Positions 32,831 through 43,211 of a stretch of 64,000 nucleotides of DNA are shown here, piece by piece (the stretch's first letter is position 1; each line of letters begins with the position of its first letter). The stretch spans positions 28,073,186 through 28,137,185 of the forward strand of contig NC_052350.1 of assembly GCF_009727055.1 (NCBI RefSeq). Reading direction: 5' to 3'. Made by a program: the position numbers and the translations under genes. Below the pieces are notes generated by a model that had not been told where the DNA came from, searched no databases, and saw nothing but the letters and a program-made list of their open reading frames with translations. Origin of the DNA: Benincasa hispida. Its lineage: Eukaryota > Streptophyta > Magnoliopsida > Cucurbitales > Cucurbitaceae.

Positions 32831-35800
32831 CAAGTTGATCTATAAGATCCCAAACTGAATTGAAATACATACACTCCATTTCGAGATCCAAGGCTTTAAT
32901 CCATTCATCGCTGTCAACATCCCCCATTGCCTTCTTGTAAGACAATGGATCCTCAACCTCGCTATCAGCTACCATAGCTTGGATTTTAATTAAACCCATA
33001 TAGCGAATAGGTTCCCTCAACACTTGAGGTGGATTTGACCTACTAGATGAACCAATTTCAATAACTCTTGTTGAAGATTCAGTAGTTTCTTTGGAAAGTT
33101 CACTCAACCCTATTTTGCTTCTAGGTCTATGCTTCTTTATATGATCCTCCTCAAGAAAAGTAGCATTTGTGGATACAAATACTTTGTTTTCTTTAGGATC
33201 ATAGAAATAACCCCCTCTTGCTCCCTTGGGGTAGCCTACAAAGAGGCATAACCTTGAACGTGATTTTAGTTTCTTAAGATTAGCCTCAAGCACATGTGTT
33301 GGGTCCCCAAATTCTGAAATGATGTAAACAAGTTTTACGACCATTCCATAACTTCAAAGGTGTTCTGGCAACACTCTTAGAGGGAATGCAGTTCAGGATA
33401 TAAGCTGCAGTCTCTACTGCATAACCCCAAAACGAGTCAGGTAACGAAGCGTAACTCATCATAGACCGAACCATGTCCAACAGGGTTCGATTTCTCTTCT
33501 CTGATACACCATTATGCTTAGGTGTACCAGGTGCTGAGAGTTGAGAAATTATTCCATGTTCTATCAAATAGTTCTGGAAAGATGAATCCAAAAACTCTCC
33601 ATCTCGATCAGAGCAAAGTGTTTTAATCGTTCTATTTAATGCGTTTTCAACTTCAGCCTTCAATTCTTTGAACTTTTCAAAAGACTTAGACTTATGTTGC
33701 ATTAAATAAACGTACCCATACCTTGAATAATCATCAGTGAAAGTGATGAAATATTCATAACCTTCTCTGGCTCTTACATTCATCATATCGCAAAGGTCTG
33801 AATGCACTAGCTTTAGAGGCTCTTCGGTCTTATGACCTTTTCTAGTAACAGGCCTTTTAGTCATTTTTGTTGGGGATAATGCCCTAAACTCTCGTGTCCT
33901 GTAGTTTGTAAACACAGTTTTTTACGAACACTTTTGATGTATAATATATGATATTTTCTTCACTACTTGTTTTTTAACATTGGATGTTTTATTTGCTTTA
34001 CCACAAACCAATAAACTAAAATCCCTGGTTGCTATTATGTAACTTAAGCATGTATGCAGAGACATACAAGTGGATCATGTCTTAGGTGATAACCAAAATG
34101 GTTTGTAGTGTATGGATATAGGAGGGAAACCTTATCCTGGTAATGCTACGGATGCGGCCACTTTGTAGAATAGTTACAAGTGTTATGACTTGCTACAGAT
34201 GGTCGATCCTGATCATTCATGTAAGGATGTGCGAGTGAGAACGTCCTATACAAAGAGTTTGTATAAGACTTGACCACAAAGTGTTAATTTCTCGTTATAT
34301 AACGTCGTTCATGACAGAGATTTCACTTTACTAGGATGACCATAGGTAACATGACTTCAATCCTGAGTGAGTTGGGAACTCTTACCTTTGAGGGTGGTTC
34401 TTTGATTTGCATGGATACGAGTTTGCCGACTCAAATCTACCACTTTGAGGATTCGTCTGATTTGAGAGTTGGGAACTCAGCTACACAAGATGGAATTCAC
34501 TCCATCCCTGAAGCAAGGGTAAGTGGATAGATTTCTCCCTTAAGGGCTGATCCCGGGGCTTAAACGATAAGGTGTCACACACCTTTTCATGGCCCAAAAG
34601 GTGTCCACACATAGTAGGACTATATTGTATTGTTCGTTAGAGGGATCAGTGGTACTTAAGGATTTAGATGTAACTACAAGGGCAAAACGATGAATTTGTC
34701 CAGCTGTACTTACGAGCATCGGTGAAGGGTTATCATACTGTTGATTGGATATATCCAATGGACACAAAAATATGTCTGTGGTAGGGAGAGTTCAGCTGTT
34801 CGTCTTTAGTGGAATGCCTGGCAGTTAACGGATGGTGGATCTTACGGCTAAAGAATTTAGTCAACTATTCACATACCGTTGGAGCTTAGAGCCATAGGTC
34901 CATAAGGTTCTCTTGGTAACTCAATGGATTCAAGTTGAGAATCAGTTTTTGGGTCAGTTTGAAATGTTCAAATTGACTAGAGGGAGTTTGATTATATATG
35001 ATATAATTGAACTAGTTAATTGTATATGATATGATTGACTTTATGTATGATATACATTCATTGGAGGAAAATAGATATAATATGATTTATATCTAGTGGA
35101 GGAGAAAACACTATGGTTTATATGTGATATTAAACTATACGTTAATGAATATAATATGATTATATTTATTATTTTAATTTGACAATTATGGGATAATTGT
35201 GCACGTCATTTTCTCCATAACCATGTGTTAGTTGGAAGTTTGATTCAGTTTTCGTAACTGAAGAATAGAATGAAAAACATTTTCATTTTGCAAAAGATCA
35301 CGTAATTTTGCTCACGGAGTGTATGCATCCTATTGCTTAGTAAATTAAGAGACTATACGATAGCTCGAATTTACTACATGATCGTATACACGCGTGCGCA
35401 TCTTTCCAAATGATCGTCTACGTTTGACTAAACGATCGTCTAGTGTCGAGCATTTACTAAACAATCGTATAGATGATCGCAGCGTATTTACTACTCAATC
35501 GTATATTTCTTCTAAATGATCAAGCATAGTCTATACGATAGACCCTTCCCTTCTCTCACTTGCTTGGTCGTTGTATACGATCTTCATATCCTCCTCCCCT
35601 CTACCAAATCCCAACAGAGCCCACTCTTTTGATTCTCATACCGAGAATATCAAGGGTTCCAAGTGGTGGTGTCGTCCCCGTTCTTATGTTCGTGTGAAGA
35701 ACGTTCATGTGTAGATGACTGGTGGTGTTGGTGGACGATAGCTTGAAAGTTCCAGCGAGAGCGAGAGGAGCCGTTCCTTGGAGAGAGCGAGATTTGCTGT

Positions 35801-36250
35801 GAAGAAAAGTTCTTCAACTGGTACGTATTCTTGGTCTCTTGTTATTTATTGTTCTAAGCATGCCGGTAATTTTGTAGTATGATGCATATATGTCTATTTG
35901 AATGTAAATGTGGTAATTTTGTCACAATGTCTTTGGAAAGATCCACTTCCCCTCATAGGTACTCTTGTATAAAAGTTCCTTCAATTTTGCCTTCAAGGCA
36001 TGACTCACACACAGGTAAAGATTTTTCTTCTAACTCACTTAGAAGTCCATTCTTCACCAACCTCGCAATCCTATTGAGATTAATGTGCCCTAATCTTAGG
36101 TGCCAAAGTTGGGCATTTTCTTTAGGAGAAATTTTAAGTCTTTTATTTTGTGTTACGGCAGTTACATCTCTATGTTATGGAGGGTATTTGTTGCTAATGG
36201 CCTTAGCACATACAAGTTACTTTCCAGTTGAGCCAAATATATATCAACAC
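32802..36250 (-). pseudogene. Copia C integrase, split by a solo LTR
   Basis: 32,802-33,344 is the C-terminal part (GYPKGARGGYFYDPKENKVF, FLEEDHIKKH), running on into the linker to RT. 33,286-33,867 has LVHSDLCDMMNVRAREGYEY, FITFTDDYSRYGYVYLMQHK, LCSDRDGEFLDSSFQNYLIE and TPKHNGVSEKRNRTLLDMVR, so all three catalytic D, D, E residues are visible. A forward solo LTR (33,868-35,983) sits in the segment that reads CESCLEGKMTK in relatives. The HHCC-type N-terminus resumes at 35,984-36,150, where the reverse strand encodes CESCLEGK- and LGHINLNRIARL-like text. Confidence 0.87.
33868..35983 (+). mobile_element. Solo family-L LTR inside copia C integrase
   Basis: It starts TGTTGGGGATAATGCCC at 33,868 and ends AAGTTCCTTCA at 35,983, 2,116 bp. 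It is flanked by the perfect 5-bp target duplication atttt (33,863-33,867 and 35,984-35,988). Removing it and one atttt restores 'agtcattttgccttcaagg', as found uninterrupted at 49,670-49,700. It is the best-defined full-length LTR in the window and a reference for the family. The 'aaacgatcg' motif cluster lies at about 35,330-35,590. The insertion is in the opposite orientation to its host. Confidence 0.92.
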
Positions 36251-36469
36251 CATTCTTAGTAATAAACGCTTCATTAAAAGAAAACTATAGTTGATATTTA
36301 CATTCTAGCAAACACTTTACAGACACTAAGTTCCTCTTTAAATCAAGAACAACAAATACATCATTCGAAATGAAAAATTGGTTCTATAAAGTTAACCAAA
36401 GATCTCCCACTGCCACAGCTGAGACGACGTACTCGATTCAAACTCGCATCGTCATCTCATCAACACCAA

Positions 36470-36700
36470 GTTACCACCAAGAACTAATTCCCTAAAATGA
36501 AGAACAAACATGGTTAGTGGCCCCATAGTCAATAATCCAAGCAGAATCATTATTCTCCACTAAACAAGTCTGCAAAACAAGCAAATTATATTTACCTTGT
36601 TTGGAGTTCTTGTTCTCTGCCAAATATCTAAGGTAATTCCTCTTCCAATACCCGTCTGCAATAGAAACACTTTCCCTTGTCAACCCTCACTGGTTGCCTC
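36470..36700 (-). pseudogene. Copia C protease N-terminal part
   Basis: The frame 36,492-36,683 reads YNLLVLQTCLVENNDSAWII and then DYGATNHVCSSF. In active relatives the motif is DSGATNHV; here S has become Y, removing the conserved D-[ST]-G loop. The rest of the protease (36,250-36,490) is in pieces, and 'gagacgacgtactcga' marks the flap region as in E. A degenerate knuckle, YWKRNYLRYLAE, precedes it. Confidence 0.8.
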
Positions 36701-37060
36701 TTTACCACCCTTCTTCTTCTTCAACTTTTTGGTGTCGGAAGAAGAAGGTGCAGACTTAGTTCCAGAGGTCAAACCTTTATAGAACTTTTTAAATGATGAA
36801 GTAATATTTGTTTCACCCTTATTCTCCTTTCTTTTCAACAAGAATTGGAAAGTCTGCAACTCGTTGAGTAAAGTTGTAAGGTTGTAGTCAATTCTGTTTA
36901 GAACAACATTGCTACAAAAATGAAGGAAGCTATCTAGTAAGGATTCAAGAATTATGCTAACCTGGTTGGCCTCATCGATGCTCGATCCGTTCATCTTAGC
37001 CATGTTGAAATGGATCATCATATTCAGAAAATGTTCCCTAACAGATGACCCCTCTTGCAT
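36680..37060 (-). pseudogene. Copia C gag, N-terminus missing
   Basis: The 126-codon frame contains MQEGSSVREHFLNMMIHFNM, IDEANQVSIILESLLDSFLH, RIDYNLTTLLNELQTFQFLL and a lysine-rich KKLKKKKGGKE tail ahead of the knuckle. This is UBN2-type copia gag and is collinear with the gag of E at 55,998-56,702. The frame is cut by segment W1 at 37,060, so the first ~90 residues or so are missing. Confidence 0.85.
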
Positions 37061-37062
37061 CC

Positions 37063-37950
37063 TGATGTGTTATTTTAAGATTTGGAATTGTGGATGAAAT
37101 GCATTAATGAAAAATGCATTGAGCACTCAAGTTTCCTGGTAAATCCAGGGTCGAACTCAGGGACTTGAGAAACAGTATCCGGTGGTAATTTTTAGGAAAA
37201 CTTTGTAGTAACCGGTAACTCAAATAATTTTTGGTTTGTTTGTTGCGGTAATGAAAATAAACAAATGTGGCGGAGTTTGAAAAAAGTTGATAAAACAGAA
37301 GATACGATGAGTATACTGTGAACGGGTTGAGAAGGGTTTCGGCTAACACTTCCTAGGATGCGTTCATACTTTTCAATCATGCAACACACATACAATAGTA
37401 AACCATCTCTCGATGCAAATGTTATAGCTTCTAATGCTAGAACGCATGCGATATATGTGATAAGTCTATAGGACCTACACATAGGCCTTTATTCTTACTT
37501 ATGCGATGACGAAATGACACACACAAATAAGGCGACCACATAATATCATACCTATGTCTAGGGTGCATACGATTTAGGTTGGCAAACATAGCTTATTTCT
37601 AAGTCCCTATCTCTTGTTTATGCAGTTCTAATCTTGCTCTCTCGAGTCTAGATTCTAACCTAGCTCTCTCGAGTCTTAGGTACTTTCTTTAAACTCTCTC
37701 TCGAGTATCTCTAAAGGGATGTTTGGCACAACATAAAATAAGACAATCGCAAGCAATGAAAATCCTAGGTCATGTTAGCTTAGTTCTTCTCAACCTATTC
37801 GACTAGTTTAGCTAGTCATGCGTGCTAAGAGAGTGAACAGATGTAGAATAAGAACTTCCATTGTATAAATATAAAGATGAAGTACAAAACAACAATGCAA
37901 GAATAGAATAAAGAGCTTGGTAGCAATCTCTTGCTTCCCAGGCTCTTACA
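37063..37950 (-). mobile_element. Segment W1: partial LTR of another family
   Basis: The left edge TGATGTGTTATTTTAAG is clean against the copia C gag. 37,184-37,950 matches 46,459-47,225 (both 767 bp). On the reverse strand the left end contains 'aagtccctgagttcgaccct', a block shared with the gypsy-type LTR ends at about 26,930, 60,390 and 63,940, so I read W as an LTR fragment of a related Ty3-type family. The right end lacks an LTR terminus and passes straight into gypsy LTR text. Open frames in it (37,192-37,482) have no known motif. Confidence 0.55.
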
Positions 37951-37952
37951 CG

Positions 37953-38314
37953 ATCAGTTTCCTCAAGGCTGATCCTGCTACTGCTTGCCACCAAAAGACT
38001 CGGCCTAAAAGACTTAGGTTGATAATCTGTTTATGTATACATGTTTTATGAAGGACTAGGGTTTCTGTAGAAATGTTTGGGCCACCTGTGAATATTTTTC
38101 TATAAAAGTGATGTCTTGGTTGTATGCTTGTAATTATGTAATCTTCATAAGAACTTAAAGGGGAGGTTAGCTGTTTGCATATATTACTAATAAAATGAAT
38201 AGGTTGGTATCTATATTAAAAGGCTTGGGTGGTGAGTGTTGGCAGTAGGGCTAGTAGCTACCACGGTCATACCCTCTTCCAGAATAAAAGGATAATCTGG
38301 AAGGGGGTGTGACA
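37953..38314 (+). mobile_element. Partial 5' LTR of gypsy G1
   Basis: This matches the last 365 bp or so of the complete LTR at 43,212-45,398 ('cagtttcctcaagg', 'gactagggtttctgtagaaa', 'aagggggtgtgaca'). Its left part is missing, replaced by W1. The right edge 'gtgtgaca' is followed by the PBS. It still contains the LTR end needed to define the element, but not the promoter-proximal half. Confidence 0.85.
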
Positions 38315-38316
38315 AG

Positions 38317-38329
38317 TTGGTATCAGAGC
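38317..38329 (+). promoter_or_regulatory. Primer-binding site of gypsy G1
   Basis: TTGGTATCAGAGC lies two bases after the LTR terminus and contains the initiator-Met tRNA complement TGGTATCAGAGC exactly. The matching site of G2 at 45,401-45,413 reads TTAGTATCAGAGC, with one substitution. Confidence 0.9.
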
Positions 38330-38403
38330 ATAAGGTTTTGGGAATGAGAGAGAAGTTTATGCATAAGTCTAAGTCCCTAAGTGTGAGTCCCTAACATGTG
38401 TAC

Positions 38404-38441
38404 CTGTCTCTTATACACATCTAGATGTGTATAAGAGACAG
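38404..38441. other. Nextera/Tn5 mate-pair junction adapter, copy 1
   Basis: The 38 bases are a perfect palindrome made of CTGTCTCTTATACACATCT followed by its reverse complement AGATGTGTATAAGAGACAG, i.e. two Tn5 mosaic ends joined. This is the known circularisation junction of Nextera mate-pair libraries. It sits in the gypsy leader. The text around it is doubled ('gtctaagtccctaagtgt' before and after), which the G2 leader has in single form. It is a library artefact and not genomic. Confidence 0.97.
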
Positions 38442-38474
38442 GTCTAAGTCCCTAAGTGTAAGTCCCTAACAAGT

Positions 38475-39660
38475 GTATATTGTATTAGGAAAATATCGAG
38501 GCAATGTGGCAGACCGAGTAAGCAGACAGGTGGACGGAACACTAACCCTACCAACAGGAGCCCGGAGGTTGGGGAGAACCCACCGGGTGGCAAAAAGAAG
38601 GTGAATGATCCAGTGGGTTAGGAGACAATGTCCGAAGTAGAGTTTAGTACTCCTCAAGCAAGGGCAGATTTGCAGCTAGAAGATGCAGTGTTTGACAGGA
38701 TAATGCAGAGGTTAGCAGCCAATGTGGGCTCTGCACGAGCCGACCCAAAAAAGAAATATGATATTGAGAGCTTTAACGCCCTAGGGGCTGTGACATTTGA
38801 AGGTACAACAGATCCAGCTGAAGTCGAGTTGTGGCTGGATGTAGTTGAAAAATGTTTAAATGTTATGAGTTGTCCAAAGGACAAGAAAGTGGGATTAGCC
38901 ACCTTTCTACTATAGAAAGGAGCAGAGAAATGGTGGAAAGTGATATCCGCCAGACGAGTCAGTACAGATGTGATGTTATAACGTGAGTTCAGGAAGGCCT
39001 TTGAAGATAAGTATTACCCCAGCTCGTTTTGAGATGCAAAAAGGGATGAGTTCCTCAGATTAACACAGGGAACGATGTCGATGGCAGAATATGAGTAGAA
39101 ATTTACAGAGTTATCACAGTATGCCCTGTCGATTATTGCTGAGGAAATAGATAGATGCAGGAAATTTGAACAAGGTTTGAGGAAGGAAATCAGAACTCCG
39201 GTAACGTCTACAACTAATTGGCTAGATTTTAACCAGTTAGTAGAAACAGCAATACGAGTCGAGCGGAGTTTGGCAGATGTTGAGCAGTTGCCAAGAGGTA
39301 GTGAGGCCGTAGTAGGGCCTATAGACAGGGGATTCAGATCATCAGTTGCAACCCAAACTAATGGAAGGCATTTCAGGGGAACCAGTTGGCAGGGATCCAA
39401 GAAAAGGAAAACGAGACCCTCAGCCAGTGCAGTTAGCCGATCAAAGATGCCCCGAGCTGGTGAATTGGTAGCCAGCACAGACAGGAAACCGACATGCCCT
39501 AGTGTGGTAAGAGGAATTTTGGGGCATGCTATAGTGGCAAAGGTGCATGTTTCCAATGCGGACAAACAAGACATTTTAAGAGGGACTGTCCCCAGATGAA
39601 CAGGAACGTTCCAACAGCACAACAGTCGACCTCCCAGATAGTTAACCAATCAAAGAGTAT
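38475..39660 (+). pseudogene. Gypsy G1 gag
   Basis: The leader-proximal start aligned with the G2 ATG (45,489) reads ATA here, so that start is lost. Both copies then have a TAG in 'gtgggttaggag' before a second ATG (38,628; MSEVEFSTPQARADLQLED). Recognisable gag text is VELWLDVVEKCLNVM, then FRKAFEDKYYPSSF interrupted by stops, FEQGLRKEIRTPVTSTTNWL, and a frameshifted zinc knuckle near 39,545-39,595. Several stops and frameshifts make it non-coding. The equivalent region of G2 keeps CFQCGQTRHFKRDY. Confidence 0.87.
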
Positions 39661-39733
39661 CGGAAATTGGGGCGAAGGGTCAAGTGGTGCCAAGCAGAAG
39701 AATGTCGTAGGTCGACCCCAGCAGCAGGGGTGA

Positions 39734-40150
39734 GTGTATACGGTGACACACCAGATGGCAGCGGAGTCTCCAGATGTTGTGATCGATAATGTTATGTTAT
39801 GTGGGCAGTCTGCTTATGTTTTATTTGATCCTGGTGCCACACATTCATTTATATCTAGCATGTATGCACTTCGTATAGAAAGGTTAGTTAAACCTATGCC
39901 TGAAGAGTTATTTATCTCTACCCCTTTGGGAGATGTGATAGTAGTAGATAGATGCTATAATCATTGTGAGATACTGATCAATGGTCAGAACTTCTATGTT
40001 GATTTACTTCCTTTAGAACTGTTGGAGTTTGATGCTATCCTGGGGATGGATTTTCTATGTAAGTATCATGCTTTAGTAGACTGTTACAAGAAGGAGGTAG
40101 TGCTCAGAAAATCAAATGGCCAAGATGCAATGCTGACAGGAAGCAAATGA
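39734..40150 (+). pseudogene. Gypsy G1 aspartic protease
   Basis: The 138-codon frame has the core SAYVLFDPGATHSFISSMYA, in which the catalytic D-[ST]-G reads DPG, followed by LPLELLEFDAILGMDFLCKY (the conserved hydrophobic-G-M-D/NWL type segment) and HALVDCYKKEVVLRKSNG. The order protease-RT-RNase H-integrase is Ty3/gypsy. It ends in TGA at 40,148-40,150, after which RT text continues in the next frame block. Confidence 0.88.
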
Positions 40151-41172
40151 TTGGTCATGGGGAATTTGATATCGACAGTGAAAGCTTGGAAGCTATTGAG
40201 CAAGGGATGTAAAGCCTATTTGGCTCATGTGATGATTGCTCAAGGAAAAGAGTTAAACCCAAAAGATGTCCTAGTGGTAAATGAATTTCAGGATGTATTT
40301 CCTGAAGAACTATCGGGATTACCACCCGACAGGGAGGTGGAGTTTACTATTGACTTAGTTCCAAGAACAACTCCTATATCGCAGGCACTGTATAGAATGG
40401 CGCTGACTGAGTTGAAAGAATTAAAGGTTCAGTTGCAAGAGTTAATTGATAAGGGATACATTCGACCTAGTGTATCGCCTTGGGGAGCTCCGGTATTATT
40501 TGTGAGGAAGAAAGATGGTACACTTAGATTGTGTATCAATTATAGGCTGCTGAATAAGGTAACGATTAAGAATAAATATCTGTTACCATGCATTGATGAT
40601 TTGTTTGATCAGCTAAAAGGAGCCACGGTGTTTTCAAAGATAGACCTGAGATCGGGTTATCATGAACTGAAATTGAGAGAAGCCGATATCCCTAAAACCG
40701 CATTTAGAATGAGATATGGAATTACGAATTCCGGGTAATGCCTTTTGGATTGACAAATGCCCCTACGGTATTCATGGATCTCATGAACAGGATATTTCAT
40801 CCCTACTTGGACCAGTTCGTGATAGTATTCATTGATGATATACTGGTGTATTCTGGTAGTAGGGAGGATCATATTACCCACCTGAGGATAGTATAGTAGA
40901 CGTTGCGAGATAGGCAGTTGTATGCTAAATTTAGTAAATGCGATTTTTGGTTAGATCAGGTAGTATTTCTTGGGCATGTTGTTTCAGTAGAGGGCATTAA
41001 TGTAGATACTCAGAAGACGGAAGCAATAGTTAATTGGGAACAACCCACAACCATTTCAGAAATACGCAGTTTCCTAGGGTTGGCAGGTTATTATCGGAGG
41101 TTTGTGAAGGGTTTCTCTAAGATAGCCCTTCCGCTGAAAAACCTGAACAAGAAAGGCGTGAGGTTTGAATGA
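40151..41172 (+). pseudogene. Gypsy G1 reverse transcriptase
   Basis: 40,151-40,738 has [80 protein letters not shown] and [21 protein letters not shown] frameshift at about 40,730 moves the text into another frame, which carries [20 protein letters not shown] and the active site [10 protein letters not shown] at about 40,830. 40,903-41,172 resumes with [20 protein letters not shown] and [20 protein letters not shown]. Both active-site aspartates persist. At least one frameshift and one stop (around 40,897) break it. Confidence 0.92.
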
Positions 41173-41175
41173 TCG

Positions 41176-41898
41176 TTGGAGTGTGAACATAGTTTCCAGG
41201 AGCTGAAACGGAAACTAATATCAGCATCAGTACTTACTTTGCCTATTCTAGGTAAGGAATTTAAGATTTATTGCGACGCATTCCGAAAAGGATTAGAATG
41301 TGTGTTGATGCAGGATGGGAAGGTGATTGCATATGCCTTTCGTCAACTTAAGAAACACGAGGGCATTTATCCCACGTATGATCTAGAATTGGCAGCAGTT
41401 GTTTTAGCACTGAAGTTGTGGAGACATTACCTATTTGGAGAGTGCTGCAGGATATTTACCAATCACAAAAGCTTAAAATATATCTTTGATCAAAAGGAGT
41501 TGAATCTAAGACAACGAAGATGGATTGAATTGATTAAAGATTACGACTGTTCCATCGAATATCACCCTGGTAAAGCTAATGTTGTGGTAGATGCACTGAG
41601 TAGAAAATCCCCGGGACCCAAGGCCATTATTAGTTCAATAAGAGGAATGTTGTTGCAGGAGTTCAGAAATTCTAGAACCGCCTTATCAGTGGAACCGTCA
41701 GAAGGATTGATAGCTACTTTTCAAATAAAGCCAACCTTAGTAGAAAACCTTAAGCGGAATCAGTTAAAGGACCCTGATTTGCAGAAGATTGCTGATGATG
41801 TGAGTAAGGGCATCAGGGTTGACTTCCAATTGAGAGCAAATAGTGTGCTAGAAAAGGAGGGGAGAATATGTGTGCCTAACAAGCTACAGCTTAAATAA
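41176..41898 (+). pseudogene. Gypsy G1 RNase H and start of integrase
   Basis: The 240-codon frame has [20 protein letters not shown] (first catalytic D), [40 protein letters not shown] (catalytic E), [20 protein letters not shown] (D replaced by N in TNHKSL) and [16 protein letters not shown]. It then enters the linker towards integrase. A TGA at 41,170-41,172 separates it from RT. The TDHKSL-to-TNHKSL change hits a catalytic residue. Confidence 0.9.
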
Positions 41899-43140
41899 GC
41901 CATTTTAAAGGAAGCACATAGTTCCACTTATGCCATGTATCCAGGTAGCACCAAGATGTGTAGAACTTTGAAGAAATCTTACTAATGGCCTGGGATGAAG
42001 AGAGACATAGCAGAATATGTGGACCGATGTATAGTCTGTCAACAAGTAAAACCTGAGAGACAAAGACCAGCAAGATTACTCAATCCACTTCCAGTTCCTG
42101 AGTGGAAGTGGGAGCATGTGACAATGGACTTACTTTTTGGTTTGCCTAAGACACCCTCAGGATTTGATGGCATTTGGTTAATAGTCGATAGACTAACTAA
42201 GACGGCCAAGTTCATACCAGTAAAAGTCACTTTTACACTAGACCGTCTAGCTAAGATTTATGTGGATAGGATAATCAGTCAATATGGAGCCCCAGTGTCT
42301 ATAGTGTCGGATCGGGATTCGAGGTTCACTTCAAAATTTTGGCCTAGTTTACAGAAGGCTGTAGGCACTAAATTGCATTTTAGTATGGCTTTTCATCTAT
42401 AAACGATGGACAGTCGAAAAGAACTATACAGACATTGGAAGATATGTTAAGAGCTAGTGTACTATAATTCAAAGGAAGTTAGGATACACACTTATCGTTG
42501 ATTGAATTTTCCTACAACAATAGCTACCATTCTAGTATCAGAATGGCTCCCTATGAAGCATTGTATGGCCGACCTTGCAGAACTCCGGTATGCTGGAACG
42601 AAGTCGGAGAACGATAATTACTGGGTCCAGAATTAGTTCAACAAACAACAGAGAATGTGAAACTTATTAGGGATAATCTTAAGGCGGCTCACGATAGACA
42701 GAAAAGCTACGCCGATAAATGAAAAAGAGAACTAGAATTTGAAGTCGGAGAACGGTATTTCTCCGGCTATCCCCATGGAAAGGAATTCTCCGTTTTGGGA
42801 GAAAAGGGAAGTTAAGTCCATGATACATCGGACCATATGAAATTGTGGAACAAGTTGGTCCAACAGCTTATAGGTTGCAATTGTTTTTGGAGCTAGCTCG
42901 TATACACGACGTATTTTGTGTCGATGCTAAGGAAATACATGACTGATCCTATGCACATACTAGCAACAAAACCGGTGCAGCTCAAAGAAGATTTATCTTA
43001 CGAGGAAGAGGCCATCGAGATTTTGGACAGGAAAGATCAGGTACTCAGAATTAAGACGATTCCTTTGGTGAAAGTGTTATGGCGTAATCATGGGATCGAG
43101 GAAGTAACCTAGGAACCTGAAGAGCAAAATGAGGAAGAGA
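41890..43140 (+). pseudogene. Gypsy G1 integrase with chromodomain-like tail
   Basis: The HHCC region is at about 41,900-42,060, ending YVDRCIVCQQVKPERQRPAR. The core follows with WKWEHVTMDLLFGLPKTPSG (first D), WLIVDRLTKTAKFIPVKVTF and YGAPVSIVSDRDSRFTSKFW (second D). A stop at 42,400-42,402 hits the text just before the glutamate region (DGQSKRT-like at about 42,408). The C-terminal frame 42,918-43,112 reads SMLRKYMTDPMHILATKPVQ, ILDRKDQVLRIKTIPLVKVL and WRNHGIEEVT. This resembles the degenerate chromodomain of Tekay/Del-type chromoviruses. The lineage is inferred. Confidence 0.88.
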
Positions 43141-43189
43141 TACCCTCAACTTTTCAATTGACATATTAGGTAAAATTTTGAGGATGAAA

Positions 43190-43211
43190 TTTCTTTTAAG
43201 GAGGAGATGAT
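43190..43211 (+). promoter_or_regulatory. Polypurine tract of gypsy G1
   Basis: The purine-rich 'aaggaggagatga' lies directly before the LTR start TGTAAACCCCCGAAC at 43,212. This placement, after the integrase and before the LTR, is the plus-strand priming site. Confidence 0.75.

Larger units (their letters stand above)
31284..37062 (-). mobile_element. Copia element C, 5' end lost
   Basis: Internal region with all domains in reverse order: RNase H, RT, integrase, protease, gag. It is interrupted by a forward solo LTR (33,868-35,983). The 5' end, including the gag N-terminus, leader, PBS and 5' LTR, is cut off at about 37,060 by segment W1, after gag text 'acccctcttgcat'. The family is the same as B, D and E. 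Confidence 0.88.

Noticed and set aside
38404..38441. Perfect 38-bp palindrome as a terminator, cruciform or transposon end
   Set aside because: It is identical to the two joined Tn5 mosaic ends of mate-pair libraries, and recurs at five unrelated places with broken flanks; no natural Tn5 is present.
39014..39649. A 211-codon reverse frame
   Set aside because: It lies antisense to the gypsy G1 gag and has no domain; it is a shadow of the gag text.
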